Positions 44,926-56,930 are shown, counted from the stretch's first letter. The stretch is 64,000 nt of DNA from Dama dama (GCF_033118175.1 NC_083693.1:26855981-26919980); one strand, 5' to 3'. Translations and numbers: made by a program. The notes: a model not told the origin generated them from the sequence alone.

Positions 44926-45701
44926 TCAGAGAAATAAGAAAACATAAAAATTAGGCAGGTCCTTGGCACTGTAAGAATACTTAGGCAATGTAATCTGCCT
45001 AAAAGTCTGGTTTAGGAATCTCAAAATCAGATATAGTATGTGCAGTCCTCAGGAAACCACACACCCAATTCCTAGTAGAGCTGAGTCAAATCTTTATCCA
45101 TATACTATTCAAAGTAGATCCCTTCAGTATGGAGTATAATATTTCCTTTTCCAACCACAGTATTAAAAGCCAAAGTTATGGATGCTCCAAAGAGCTATTA
45201 ACAATCCCTTTCATAGCTTAGCTTTCTTCCAAAGGAAGAATGTAAGAATTAGTCTGTCTGTGTGTCAGAATTTCACTCACTCACCGCCCATTTATCAGAG
45301 AAATTGCAAGAACATTTGGCAGAAAGATGGAAAGAATACAGTGGGATCATGCATGATCTCATATCCACTCTTTTTTTTTCTGAATATCAGATTTTTTTAT
45401 TGGAAATAAGAAAAAATAAGTAAGCAATTGGTATGATGAGAGGAAGGAACCCATAAAGACTCACAATGCTGTAACTCTGGGAAGAGTTTGTAGATTATCA
45501 AATAGCAGTGAGTAAGTAAAAGGTCACTGAATTCTCTATTGAACTTCTCTCCTCTGCTGTGAGACATAACAATGCACAAAGAAATATGAAACTAATGCTT
45601 GACTAAAGAACATTAATGCGGTTCGAAGATCCTTAAAAATCAATAAAATAACTTTAGACCCTTTTGGAAAAAAGAAAATAGCATCATTTAATTATTACTA
45701 G
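44926..45701. other. Unassigned non-coding sequence
   Basis: No repeat family or exon is recognised. Confidence 0.4.
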
Positions 45702-45922
45702 AGCTTCCTTGGTGTCTCAGATGGTAAAGAATCTGCTTGCAATGCAGGAGACCTGGATTTGATCCCTGGATTGAGAATAGTCCCTGCAGAAGGGAATGGC
45801 AACTCTCTCCCAGTGTTCTTGCCTGGAGAATCCCCATGGACAGAGGAGTGTGGCAGGTCACAGTCCACGGGGTTACAAAGTGTCAGACATGACTGAATGA
45901 CTGACACTTTCACTTTCATTGG
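45702..45922 (+). mobile_element. Bov-tA-type SINE
   Basis: A head (GAGCTTCCTTGGTGTCTCAG) and a body ending GACTGAATGACTGACAC, with a CTTTCACTTTCATT extension. Confidence 0.93.
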
Positions 45923-46051
45923 ACAAAAAGTAAGCTCTAAATAAAGATCTGTGGATAAGGAAGTGAGAAATCTTGTCCCAATCTACAAAGTGTGTGTAAT
46001 CTTAGGCTGTCTAACCAATAAACATGGCATTGGAATTTGAATTTAATTTTT

Positions 46052-47727
46052 TAATTAATTTCTTTTTTTTTTTTTTTTTTACTGAAGGATAATTGCTTTA
46101 CAGACTTTTGTTGTCTTCTCTCAAACCTCAACATGAATCAGCCATAGGTAACATATTCAGTTCAGTTCAGTTGCTCAGGCATGTCCGACTCTTTGCGACC
46201 CCATGAACCGCAGCACGCCAGACCTCCCTGTCCATCACCAAATCCCGGAGTCCACCCAAACCCATGTACATCAAGTCGGTGATGCCATCCAGCCATCTCA
46301 TCCTCTGTCGTCCCCTTCTCCTCCTGCCCCAAATCCTTCCCAGCATCAGGGTCTTCTCCAGTGAGTCAGCTCTTCGCATGAGGTGGCCAAAGTATTGGAG
46401 TTTCAGCTTTATTAACATCAGTCCCTCCAATGAACACCCAGGACTGAGCTCCTTTAGGATGGACTGGTTGGATCTCCTTGTAGTCCAAGGGACTCTCAAG
46501 AGTCTTCTCCAACACCACAGTTCAAAACCATCAATTCTTCGGCGCTCAGCTTTCTTTATAGTCCAACTCTCACATCCATGCATGACCACTGGAAAAAACC
46601 ATAGCCTTGACTAGATGGAACTTTCTTAGCAAAGTAATGTCCCTGCTTTTTAATATGCTGCCTAGATTGTTCATAACTTTCCTTCCAAGGAGTAAGCATC
46701 TTTTAATTTCATGGCAGCAATCACCATCTGCAGTGATTTTGGAGCCCCAAAAAATAAATTCTGACACTGCTTCCACTGTTTCCCCATCTATTTGCCATGA
46801 AGTGATGGGACCAGATGCCATGATCTTAGTTTTCTGAATGTTGAACTTTAAGCCAACATTTTCACTCTCCTCTTTCACTTTCATTAAGGGGCTATTTAGT
46901 TCTTCTTCACTTTCTCCCATAAAGATGGTGTCATCTGCATATCTGAGGTTATTGATATTTCTCCCAGCAATCTTGATTCCAGCTTGTGCTTCCTCCAGCT
47001 CAGCATTTCTCATGATGTACTCTGCATATAAGTTAAATAAGCAGGGTGACAATATACAGGCTTGATGTACTTCTTTTCCTATTTGGAATCAGTCTGTTTT
47101 TCCATGTGCAGTTCTAACTGTTGCTTCCTGACCTGCATACAGGTTTCTCAAGAGGCAAGTCAGGTGGTCTAGTATTCCCATCTCTTTCAGAATTTTCCAT
47201 AGTTTATTGTAATCCACACAGTCAAAGGTTTTGGCACAGTCAATAAAGCAGAAATAGATGTTTTTCTGGAACTCTCTTGCTTTTTCAATGATCCAGCAGA
47301 TGTTGGCAATTTGATCTCTGGTTCCTCTGCCTTTTCTAAAACCAGCTTGAGCAACTGTAAGTTCACAGTTCACATATTGCTGAAGCCTGGCTTTGAGAAT
47401 TTTAAGTATTATTTTACTAGTGTGTGAGATGAGTGCAATTGTGCCGTAGTTTGAGCATTCTTTGACATTGCCTTTCTTTGGGACTGGAATGAAAACTTAC
47501 CTTTTCCAGTCCTGTGGCCACTGATGAATTTTCCAAATTTGTTGGCATATTGAGTACAGCACTTTCACAGCATCATCTTTTAGGATTTGAAATAGGTCAA
47601 CTGGAATTCCATCACATCCACTAGCTTTGTTCAGGTAACATATAACCCCTCCCTTTTGAACCTCCCTCCCATCTCCCTCCCCATCCCACTCCTCTAAATT
47701 GATATAGAGCCCCTATTTGAGTTTCCT
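46052..47727 (-). mobile_element. L1 3'UTR, antisense, with nested BovB
   Basis: The left part (46052-46156) has a poly-T and GAAGGATAATTGCTTTACAG, then CAACATGAATCAGCCATAGG. The right part (47633-47727) has CTCCCTTTTGAACCTCCCTC and ends GAGTTTCCT. The 19-nt sequence GAATTTGAATTTAATTTTT lies at 46033-46051 and 47728-47746 as the L1 target-site duplication. Confidence 0.92.
46157..47632 (-). pseudogene. 5'-truncated BovB with RT relic, inserted in L1 tail
   Basis: On the minus strand this holds the RT domain from DKASG-like sequence (near 47620) through VAQAGFRKGRGTRDQ and CFIDCAKTFDCVDYNKLW. It continues to an intact catalytic YADD (in NNLRYADDTIFM, 46570-47052 frame) and the C-terminal domain (46167-46589). 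Shifts and stops separate these frames, so it is dead. AGGTAACATAT at 46146-46156 and 47633-47643 is its target-site duplication inside the L1. Confidence 0.95.
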
Positions 47728-47788
47728 GAATTTGAATTTAATTTTTAAGGCCAGCAGTCTTCATCAGGTACAAAAGAACCCACTGGGA

Positions 47789-47790
47789 TA

Positions 47791-47834
<44 letters not shown>

Positions 47835-47835
47835 T
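47789..47835. repeat. (TA)n microsatellite
   Basis: Alternating TA with one CA interruption. Confidence 0.97.
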
Positions 47836-48391
47836 TACTTTCTACTTATACTATTAAGCTAAAAAATAATAAAAGAAGCTTTATTTACATTATCATGTGG
47901 ATTGTCACCAAAGTCTTTGCTGGGATGTATGTAAGGTGGTTCCCGTTCTCATCTGATGTACAGGTGTCCAGTAAGAAGATGTGAGGCCCTCAAAACAAGT
48001 ATAGCCAGCCCCATCCTTTCTTATTTACTTGCTTTCAGCACATTACAATATGTTGTAGTTCTGTGAGCTAAGTTGCACGGAGTTGTGCATTAAATTATCT
48101 GGTTTTAATTAAACCATCATGAAATGGACAAGTGGTTTAAAAAGATTTTTTCCCCCAAGCACTGCAGACTGAAGATAATACTAATAAAATAATAAAGCAA
48201 GAACAAGTGAGCTAGTCAAAAATGGCAGAGCTGACACATTCCTTTAACCTCACAGTAGCTCTTCATCAGCCACATGACAAAGCGAAAATAATGACAATGC
48301 AATCAGTTCTGACAAGGGATCAGCGAAAAACACTTGAAATGATCAAGAAAATTCTTTGAAATATTTATATCTGCTACTGTTAAGGAGGAAC
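47836..48391. other. Unassigned non-coding sequence
   Basis: No repeat family or exon is recognised. Confidence 0.4.
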
Positions 48392-48645
48392 TTTAGGGAC
48401 TTCTAGAATGGTCCAGTGGTTAGAGAATCTGCTTTACAATGCAGGAGACATGGGTTTTATCCTTGCTTTGGGAGTTAAGATCCCATATGCTATGGAGCAA
48501 CTAAGCCTGCCAAACACAGTTACTGAGCCTGCATGCTTTGGAGCCTGTGTGCCAAAGTAGAGAGTTCATGTGCCCCAACAAAAATCCCACATGCCGCAAC
48601 TAGGACCCAATGCAGCCAAATAAATAAATATTGAAAAAAATAATG
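48392..48645 (+). mobile_element. CHR-type SINE, near full length
   Basis: A head (AGGGACTTCTAGAATGGTCC), GTTAAGATCCCATATGC, CAACTAAGCCTGCCAAACAC, ACATGCCGCAACTAGGACCC and an AATAAATAAAT tail are present. GAACTTT before and after is a probable short target duplication. Confidence 0.88.
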
Positions 48646-49439
48646 AACTTTGTCCTAAGGGTATATTTTCTTATAAGCTGTTAACTATTATAATAATAGT
48701 ATAAATTCAGGATGATCAATAAGATAGTAAAATATTATTTATTTCATCCTGTTCTCATGCTTTTTACCTCATATATTATTATGAAATATATTAGTATGCT
48801 AATGCTAGCATAATATTGTAATAATATTGAAATATGCTAGCATAATATTATAATTCATGATTACGCTTTATAGATATTAACATAAAATAGAAATAAAAAC
48901 ATTTGACAAATTCCATATTCAATTATGTTTAATGACAGGCTGCTTTAAAAAACCAAAAACTACTATTTTGTTAAAATATTTTTAAATAGAGGAACTGTCT
49001 GACAATCTAGTTTTGGAAAGGTAACTAACTGATTGCTTTACTGAGGGTGTACTGGAGGAAAATGTAAGAGTTGTCAGCTAGAAGGCTATTTCAATACTGG
49101 AGACAGGAGTCACGGCAAGTATCAGGCAATCAAGCAGACTTCTCTCTAGTTTCTGCACTGCAAAATAGTCTCAAATAGAAGTGTATGTCCACAGGGAATT
49201 GTCTCTTAAAGAAATAATATAACCCAGGGGAAACCTATAATACTGTGAAAAAAAAAATAAAGAAAGAAAGAAAAAAGAAGAAGTAGAAGAACAGAAAAAA
49301 AGAACAAGGGAAAAGAACATCTCCAACTGATTCCAACTGAAGACGACAGACCACCTTTGGCTTTTCTGAGCTGAAACTGAAAGGACAGAAACAGAAAATT
49401 TGCCCCTTTCTCCTACTAAGAGAATTAAATCAATTGTGT

Positions 49440-49443
<4 letters not shown>
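48646..49443. other. Unassigned AT-rich sequence
   Basis: ATGCTAGCATAATATT recurs within 48800-48860. An A/AG-rich run occupies 49249-49318. No exon is seen. Confidence 0.45.
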
Positions 49444-49481
<38 letters not shown>

Positions 49482-49680
49482 CAGTCGTATCCAACTCTTT
49501 GCAACCCCATGGACTGTAGTCAGTCAGGCTCCTCTGTCTGTGAGATTCTCCAGGCAAGAACACTGGAATGGCTTGCCATTTCCTCCTCCAGGGGATCTTC
49601 CCAACCCAGGGATCGAAACCACATCTCCTGCATTTCCTGCATTGCAAACAGAGTCTTTACCACTGAGGCATCAGGGCAAA
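49444..49680 (-). mobile_element. Bov-tA-type SINE with GT-expanded tail
   Basis: A (GT)18-like tract (49444-49480) abuts the antisense Bov-A end (GTGCTCAGTCGTATCC). The body and head follow to ACCACTGAGGCATCAGGG. The microsatellite lies at the SINE 3' tail. Confidence 0.93.
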
Positions 49681-49817
49681 GAGCTTTATCTACTTTTTCC
49701 TTCATAGGATCCCTGAGAACTAATTTGGAAAAGATTTACAAAGCCAGTCCTCTGTGCTTCTCAAATGTAGCTAGGCAAAGAAATCTGAAGAGATAATGAA
49801 AATGTAGATTCCGATTC

Positions 49818-50126
49818 AGTCAATCCTAAAGGAAATTAGTCCTGAATATTCACTGGAAGGACTGATGCTAAAGCTGAAGCTTCAATACTTTGGCCACCGG
49901 ATGTGAAGAGCTGACTCATTGGAAAAGACCCTGATGCTGGGAAAGATTGAAGGCAGGAGGAGAAGGGGACGACAGAGGATGAGATGATTGGATGACATCA
50001 CCACCTCGGTGGATGTGAGTTTGAGTAAGCTCCAGGAGTTGGTGATGGATAGGGAAGCCTGGCATGCTGCAGTCCATGGGGGTCACAAAGAGTCGGACAT
50101 GACTGAGCAACTGAACTGAACTGGAT
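49818..50126 (+). mobile_element. BovB 3'-end fragment
   Basis: Starts at CAGTCAATCCTAAAGGAAAT and ends at ACTGAACTGAACTGG. It covers the last ~310 bp of BovB including the C-terminal end of the protein. A poly-T tract follows at about 50139-50161. Confidence 0.92.
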
Positions 50127-50196
50127 TTGGGCCTGCAAATTTTTTTTTTTTTTTTTTTTTTAATTTTAAATTTAAAAACAATTGCTGAGGAGGCTA

Positions 50197-50330
50197 TAGC
50201 TGGTGGTCAGTAGACCCCATAAAGAGTAGCAAGGCTTTAGAGTAGGGATCTCTAAATGTACTTGAGGTTGCCGAGTGTGCAATTAAAAGTGCAAGAGCGG
50301 GGACAACAAGATGTTGGAGGACTAGGTGGA
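50197..50330. repeat. Template copy of a 134-bp dispersed duplication
   Basis: This segment spans the left L1 flank, the L1 target-site duplication and the first 32 bp of L1. It recurs at 50945-51078 with six differences that I can count. Confidence 0.95.
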
Positions 50331-50877
50331 CAAGGAGTACATCTGTCTCCACGGATACATGAGGAATACCCCTTCAGACACAGAAGTGCATGTAGGACAC
50401 CAGCTAAGAGCAGCTAGGAGTACCTGACCAGTGGAAAAGAATATATAGAACCACACAAAACTTGGTAGGAGGAAGGAACTAGGGGGAAAATCAGGAGTGT
50501 TAGTAGGACTGGACCTGCCCTCAGCAGGTGGGGGAACTGAAGCCGGGGTCCAACCCCCACATTGGGGCCACTGTCTGAGTCAGAGGAGAAACATTTAAGG
50601 CTGAGAGTGAAACAGCTAATCTGGCAGGCTAAATGGAATGAGAATCAGACAGTCCTTGCACAGCCATACATACGCTGGGCAGGAATGCGGGTCTTCTGGA
50701 AGGGGCAGCGGCTGGGAGCTGGAGTTTAGGGATTGTGGAGCAATCCCAGCATGAGGGCTGCTGTTGACTGCGGAGAGATGAAGCAAAGGGATGTGAGGGA
50801 GGAGACTGTGGTGGGGAATGCCTGTGGAGGAAAGCCAGGCAGCCATGGAAGCAAGGCGATACTGCATGACTCAGCAT

Positions 50878-51078
50878 ACTAAAGCAAGGTGCCAATTGGG
50901 GAATAAAGCAATGAAAATAAAACTAACACTCCTGATTTTCCCCCTAGCTGGTGGTCAGTAGACCCCATAAAGAGTAGCAAGGCTTTAGAGTAGGGATCTC
51001 TAAAGGTACTTGAGGTTGCCGAATGTGCAATTAAAAGTCCAAGAGTGGGGAGAACAAGATGTTGGAGGACTGGGTGGA
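50878..51078. repeat. 201-bp composite templated insertion in the L1 5'UTR
   Basis: It has three parts. 50878-50927 is an exact reverse complement of 52398-52447 (50 nt). 50922-50947 is an exact reverse complement of 50479-50504 (26 nt). 50945-51078 is a direct, slightly diverged copy of 50197-50330. Adjacent parts overlap by 6 nt (ACTAAC) and 3 nt (TAG). L1 5'UTR sequence appears on both sides. Confidence 0.9.
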
Positions 51079-51289
51079 GCTACAGAGAAAGACTGGCCAA
51101 AGAGGCCTTCTGATCGCCAGCTACAGGAGGCTCAAAAAAAGACTCTGAGAGGGCCATAACTCCTGCCGCAGAGGCAGTCTATGTCCCTGCACACTTGGCG
51201 CCGCCAGGGTCCCCGCAAGCCAAGCAGCTGCATCACCTCCACGCTCAACTCTCACTGGGGCAGAGCGGCCACAGGCAAAAAAGTCTTGT

Positions 51290-51420
51290 GTTTATCCACG
51301 CAGGGTCATTTCGGTCCTGTCCAACTCTTTCCATCCCTGTAGACTGTGGCCTGCCAGGCTTCTCTGTCAGAGAGGGGGGTTCTCCAGACAAGAATACGGG
51401 AGCGTAGTGGCCAATACTGG
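51290..51420 (-). mobile_element. Bov-A-like segment within the L1 5'UTR
   Basis: CCTGTCCAACTCTTTCCATC, GACTGTGGCCTGCCAGGC and TTCTCCAGACAAGAATACGG match an antisense Bov-A body. No target-site duplication is seen and L1 5'UTR runs on both sides. It may be a fixed part of this L1 subfamily and not a private insertion. Confidence 0.65.
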
Positions 51421-52111
51421 TTACCATACCCTTCTAGAACACTATATTTCTTGCTCCTCTAGCAGCCAACCCACTGAGTACCTGAACCCCTGCAACCCAA
51501 GCAGCTGCACCACCTCCACGCCTGGCCCTCCCGGGGGCAAACCCAAGTCCTCCAGGGCAGCCTCAGGAGCAAACCCCAGTGGACGACCCACATGTAGAGG
51601 AGGAAATAAAACCACAGTTGAAACCCAGGGACAGTGTGTCTAAGGAAGAAGACCCAAACCCTTCCCACCAGCTGTACAAGCTGCCGATTAAATCCGCAGG
51701 GTCAACTAAGCAGACTCTGTGTCTATGAAATACATAAAAAGCCATTGAGAGCTCCCACAAAAGAAAACGCACTAGCTCTGATAGCTGTGGGCATTGGAGG
51801 CGAGAACACACAGGAGTAGGGCCAGATTAGAATCTAAACAGCCCCCACGGCAGGTACAGAGATCAGCAGAGTGTTGGAGGGCATCCTAGGGAGGAAAGGT
51901 GGGCTGTGATTCCGAGCCAGGGAAAGGACTCTGACAGCAGTTACTCAAGAAAAAACATTTATTATTATTATTTTTTGACTTGTTCTGTAGATTCTTTTGG
52001 ATTTTTTTCTTTGTTTTTTTCCCATTTTTTCCCTCTGTTGTAGTTGTTGATTTTATTGGCACTAAGAAATCCAATTAAGCTTTTGAACTTTATTTTTCTT
52101 TTTGTTTTTCC

Positions 52112-53070
52112 TCAGTCACATTTTTTATTGTTGTCATAAACTTCTGCCTCTCCATTGGGCTTTTGCAGTTCTATAGAGTTTTCTTTTTTTTTTTTTCTCA
52201 CTCTCTCTGCTTTTTTAATTTTAACTTTTTAAAACCTATTATTATTTTTTCTACATTTATTCCTTTGTTTGCTTTTCCTACTGTTCTTTTCCCCTTGCAG
52301 TTAATCTTTAATGTATATAAAGCTTCTTTATCTACCTCTATTTAACTCTGCATATCTATTTTTTATTTTCTTTCTCTCCTTTCCTCTCACCATATTTGTT
52401 AGTTTTATTTTCATTGCTTTATTCCCCAATTGGCACCTTGCTTTAGTTTTGTTTTCCAGTTTGTACTTTAATTAGTTTTGTTCTGGAAGTTATACTTTTT
52501 TGTTTCCTCTGTTTGCCGGGTCAATCTATTGTACTGAATTTTTGTTGGACTGTTTTGATTTTGCTTATGGGTGTATATGTATATGTGTATATTCAGTCAC
52601 ACTTTCTATTGTTATAAACCTCTGCCTCTACATTGGGTGTTTGCAGTTCTGTGGAGTTTTCCTTTTCCCCCCTTTTTTCTTTCTTCTTCCATTGTTTTCT
52701 CTTTTTAATAATTTTAATTTTTTTAAATCTATTATATTATTTCTACATTTATTCCTTTGTTAGACTTTCCTACTATTCTTTTCTCCTTGCAGTTAATCTT
52801 TAATGTATATAAATCTGCTTCCTCTACCTCTTTGCATATCTATTCCCTCTCATTTCTTTTCTTTCAACATATTTGTTATTTTTGCTTTCATTGTGTTATT
52901 CCCCACTTGGTACCTTGTTTTAGTTCTGTTTTCCAGTTTCTGCTTAAGTTAGTTTTGTTCTTAACTGGGAAACATAATTTTTTATTTCCTTTGTTTGCTG
53001 GATAAATCTACCATACTTAATTTTTGTTGGACTGTTTTGATTTTCCTCATGGGTGTATATGTATATGTCT
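52112..53070 (+). repeat. Tandem ~480-bp units in the L1 5'UTR
   Basis: Unit 1 (about 52112-52592) and unit 2 (about 52593-53070) share ordered blocks: TCAGTCACA, TTCTACATTTATTCCTTTGT, TTGCAGTTAATCTTTAATG, TTGTTGGACTGTTTTGATTT and GGGTGTATATGTATATGT. Small indels and many substitutions separate them. Both are strongly T-rich on the plus strand. Confidence 0.9.
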
Positions 53071-53369
53071 TTATTCCATTATTTTAATTATTACTTGCCT
53101 GATTTTGTAACTGACATTGGTCTGGGGTTCATCTTTGGTTCCTCGTTTTTGGATAATTGTTTTACTCTTCCTTATGCCATAACAAACCACTTGTGGAATC
53201 TTCAATCCTGACTAGAGATCAAACCCTGAGCCTTTGGAGCGGGAGCACTTACCCCAAGACCCTAGACTACCAGAGAACTAACCCTAGGGAGTATCAAATA
53301 GTGAGAACTCACACAAAGGAAAACACTTGAATACAAGACCCGACATCATCCAACCACCAATAGTATCCC

Positions 53370-54530
53370 GTGCAGAACACCTCATCTAAACAACAAACAA
53401 AACAAAAATACAAACCCAGTCATCAGCAGACAGAGTACCACCTCACTCAGCCTTGTCCATCAGAGGAAAATCAATCAAACAAACAAAAACTCAGCACAAA
53501 TCTCACCCTATATGAAGCTCACACAAACCACTGGACCAACCTTAGGAGGGCAGAAACCAAAAGGAAGAAAGAATTCAACCTTCTTCAAGGAAAGAATTCA
53601 ACTTTCCTTGAAGCCTGGAAAAAGGAGACTTCAAACATAATAACTTAAAAAAAAATTAAAAGGCAGAGAAATACTGCACAAATGAAGGAATAAAGTAGAA
53701 ACACAGAAGTCCAAATATATGAAGAGGAAATAGGGAAATTACCTTTAAAAGAATTCAGAATAATGATAGTAAAGATGATCAAAAACCTTGAAAACAAAAT
53801 GGAGAAAATGCAATAATCAATTAACAAAAACCTAGAAGAATTAAAGAATAAGCATACATAGACAAACAACACAAATGCTGAAATTAAAAATACTCTAGAA
53901 GGAATCAATAGCAGAATATCTGAAGCAGAAGAATGAATCAGTGAGCTGGAAGATAAAATGGTGGAAATAACTTCTGAAGAGCAGAATAAAGTAAAAAGAA
54001 TGAAAAGAGCTGAGGATAGTCTCAGAGGCCACTGGCACTATGTCAAAAACACCAACATTCAAATTATAGGGGTCCCAGAAGAAGAAAGGAAAAAGAGGGG
54101 TTATGAGAAAAATTTTGAAGAGATTATGGTTGAAAATTTCTCCAACGTGGAAAAGGAAATAGTCAATCAAGTTAGAGAGGCACAAAGAGTCCCATGCAGT
54201 ATAAACTCAAGGAGAAACATGCCAAGACACATACTGATCAAACTAACAAAGGCTAAACACAAAGAATATTAGAAGCAGCAAGGGAGGAGCAACAGGTAAC
54301 ACACAAGGAAACCCCATACGCTTAACAGCTGATCTTTCAGTAGAAACTCTGCAGGCCAGAAGAGAATGGCAGGATATATCTAAAGTACTGAAAGGAAAAA
54401 ATCTAAAACCAAGATTACTGTACCCAGCAAGGATCTCATTCAACATTGATGAGAAATAAAAAGCTTTTCAGACAAGCAAAAGTTAAGAGAATTCAGTACC
54501 ACCAAACCAGCCTTACAATAAATGTGAAAT
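53370..54530 (+). pseudogene. L1 ORF1 relic (RNA-binding chaperone)
   Basis: L1 ORF1 encodes a trimeric RNA-binding protein that coats L1 RNA. Here an N-terminal piece reads at 53370-53648. A coiled-coil-coding stretch follows (about 53750-53950: ENKMEKMQ and ISEAEE-like sequence). The RRM region then carries IIGVPEEE (53958-54272), leading toward the C-terminal domain (about 54270-54530, LTADLSVETLQARREW-like sequence). Frameshifts and stops break it into at least three frames, for example at TAG 54270. A hairpin-like insertion at 53584-53612 is one of the lesions. Confidence 0.85.
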
Positions 54531-54596
54531 GGACTCATACAGTCAAGAAATACAACAGAAGAAACAAGATCTACAAAACCACCCCCTAACAATTAG

Positions 54597-56930
54597 AAAA
54601 TGGCAATAGGAACATAGATATCAATAATAGCTATAAAAGTAAATGGATTAAATGCTCCAACCAAAAGACAGACTGGCTGAATGGATAGAAAAACAAGACC
54701 CATATATATGCTCTCTACAAGAAACTCACTTCAGACCTCAAGATACATGTAGACTGAAACTGAGAGGATAGAAAAATATATTCCATGCAAATGGGAAGCA
54801 AAAGAAAGCTGCAGTAGCAGTCTTCATATCAGACCAAATAGACTTTAAAATAAAAGATTACAAGAGATAAGGAAGGGCACTACATAATGATCAATGGATC
54901 AATTCAAGAGGAAGACATAACAATTGTAAATATACATGCACCCAACATAGGCATACCTCAATACATAAGACAAACACTAACAGACATAAAAGGAAAAATT
55001 GACAGTAACACAATAATAGTAGGAGACTCTAATATCCCACTCACACCAATGGACAGATCATCAAAACAGAAAATTAAAAAGGAAACATAAGTCTTAAATG
55101 ATACATTAGATGAGATGGATCTCATTGATATCTTTAGGACATTCCAAATCCAAATCCAAATACACCTTCTTTCTCAAGTGCACATGGCAAATTCTCCAGT
55201 TTAGACAATGTCTTGGGTCACAAATTAGACCTCAGTAAGTTTAAGAAAACTGAAATCATATAAGCATCTTCTATGACCACAATGCTATGAAACTAGATAT
55301 CAATTACAGGAGAAAAACTGTAAGAAACACAAACACATAGAGATTAAACAACATGTTTCTAAATAACCAGAAGATTACTGAAGAAATCAAAAGGAAAGTA
55401 AAAAAATTTCTAGAAACAAATGATAATGTAAACACAACAACTCAAAACCTATGGGATGCAGCAAAACCAGTTCTAAGAGGGAAGTTTGTAGCAATAGAAT
55501 CCTATGTCAAGAAACAAGAAAAACATCGAATAGATGACCTAACTTTACACCTAAAACAACTGGAAAAGGAACAACAACAACAACAAAAAAACACACCAAA
55601 ATTAGTAGTAGAAAAGAAATCATAAAGATCCGAGCAGAAATAAATGAAAAATAAATGAAAGAAACAATAAAAAAGGTTAGGAAAACTAAAAGCTGGTTCT
55701 TTGAGAAGATAATCAAAACTGACAAACTCTTAGCCAGACTCATCAGAAAAAGAGAGAGAAGAATCAAATCAACAAAATTAGAAATGAGAAAAGAGAGGTT
55801 ACAACAGACAATGTAAAGACACAAAGGACTACAAGAGACTATTATGAACAACTATATGGCAATAAAATAGATAACCTGGAAGAAGTGGACAGATTCTTAG
55901 AAAAGTTTAATCTTCCAAGACTGAATCAGGAAGAAATAAAACTTATGAGCAACCCAATTACAAGTACTGAAATTGAAGCTGTGATAAAAAAAATCTCCCA
56001 AAAAACAAAAGCCCAGGACCAGATGGCTTCACAGGAGAATTCTATCAAACATTTAGAGAAGAGCTAATGCCTATCCTTCTAAAACTCTTTCAAAAAATTG
56101 CAGAGGAAGGAACACTTCCAAACTCATTCTATGAGGCCACAATCACCCTGATACCAAAACCAGACAAAGACAACAACAAAAAAAGAAAACTACAGGCCAA
56201 TATCACTGATGAACATAGATGCAAAATTCCTCAACAAAATTTTAGGAAACAGAATTCAGCAACACATCAAAACCTCATACACCATGATCAAGTTGGATTT
56301 ATTCCAGGGATGCAAGGATTCATCAATATATGCAAATCAATTAATGTGATACACCATACTAACAAATTGAAAGATAAAAAACACATGATCATCTCAATAG
56401 ATGCAGAAAAAGCCTTTGATAAAATTCAGCATCTATTTATAGTTAAAACTTTTTTTAAAAATTGCAGTAGAAGGAACCTACCTCAACCTAGTAAAGGCCA
56501 TATATGATAAGCCTACAGAAAACATCGTTCTCAATGGTCAAAAACTGAAAGTATTCCCCCTAAGATCAGGAACAAGACAAGGGTCTTCACTTTTGCCACT
56601 ATTATTCAACACATTTCTGGAAATTCTAGCTACAGCAATCAGAGAAGAAAAATAAACAAAAGGAATCCAGATCGGAAAAGAAGTAAAGTTTTCACTGTTT
56701 GAAGATGACATGATACTGTACATAGAAAACCCTAAAGATAGCATCAGAAGATTACTAGAGCTAATCAGTGAATTTAGCAATGTTGCAGGATACAAAATCA
56801 ATACACAGGAATCACTTGCATTTCTTTATACTAACAATGAAAAATCAGAAAGAGGAATTAAGAAACAATCCCATTCACCATTGCAACAAAAATAATTAAA
56901 TATATGTGAATAAATTTACCTAAGGAGACA
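54597..56930 (+). pseudogene. L1 ORF2 relic, N-terminal part (endonuclease and RT)
   Basis: L1 ORF2 supplies an APE-type endonuclease and a reverse transcriptase. Visible blocks are VNGLNAPT near 54640, the endonuclease stretch ITIVNIHAPNIGIPQ with LTPMDRSSKQK (54887-55090), the linker (55353-55625), FIPGMQGFINI and SIDAEKAFDKIQH (56067-56507), and LYIENPKDS (56710 onward). The RT catalytic box reads FEDD instead of FADD near 56700. Frames shift repeatedly. The reading is interrupted at 56930 by BovB and resumes at 59795. Confidence 0.92.

Noticed and set aside
49171..49647. 158-codon minus-strand frame
   Set aside because: It crosses a Bov-tA SINE and its GT tail. The apparent protein is SINE translation and low complexity.
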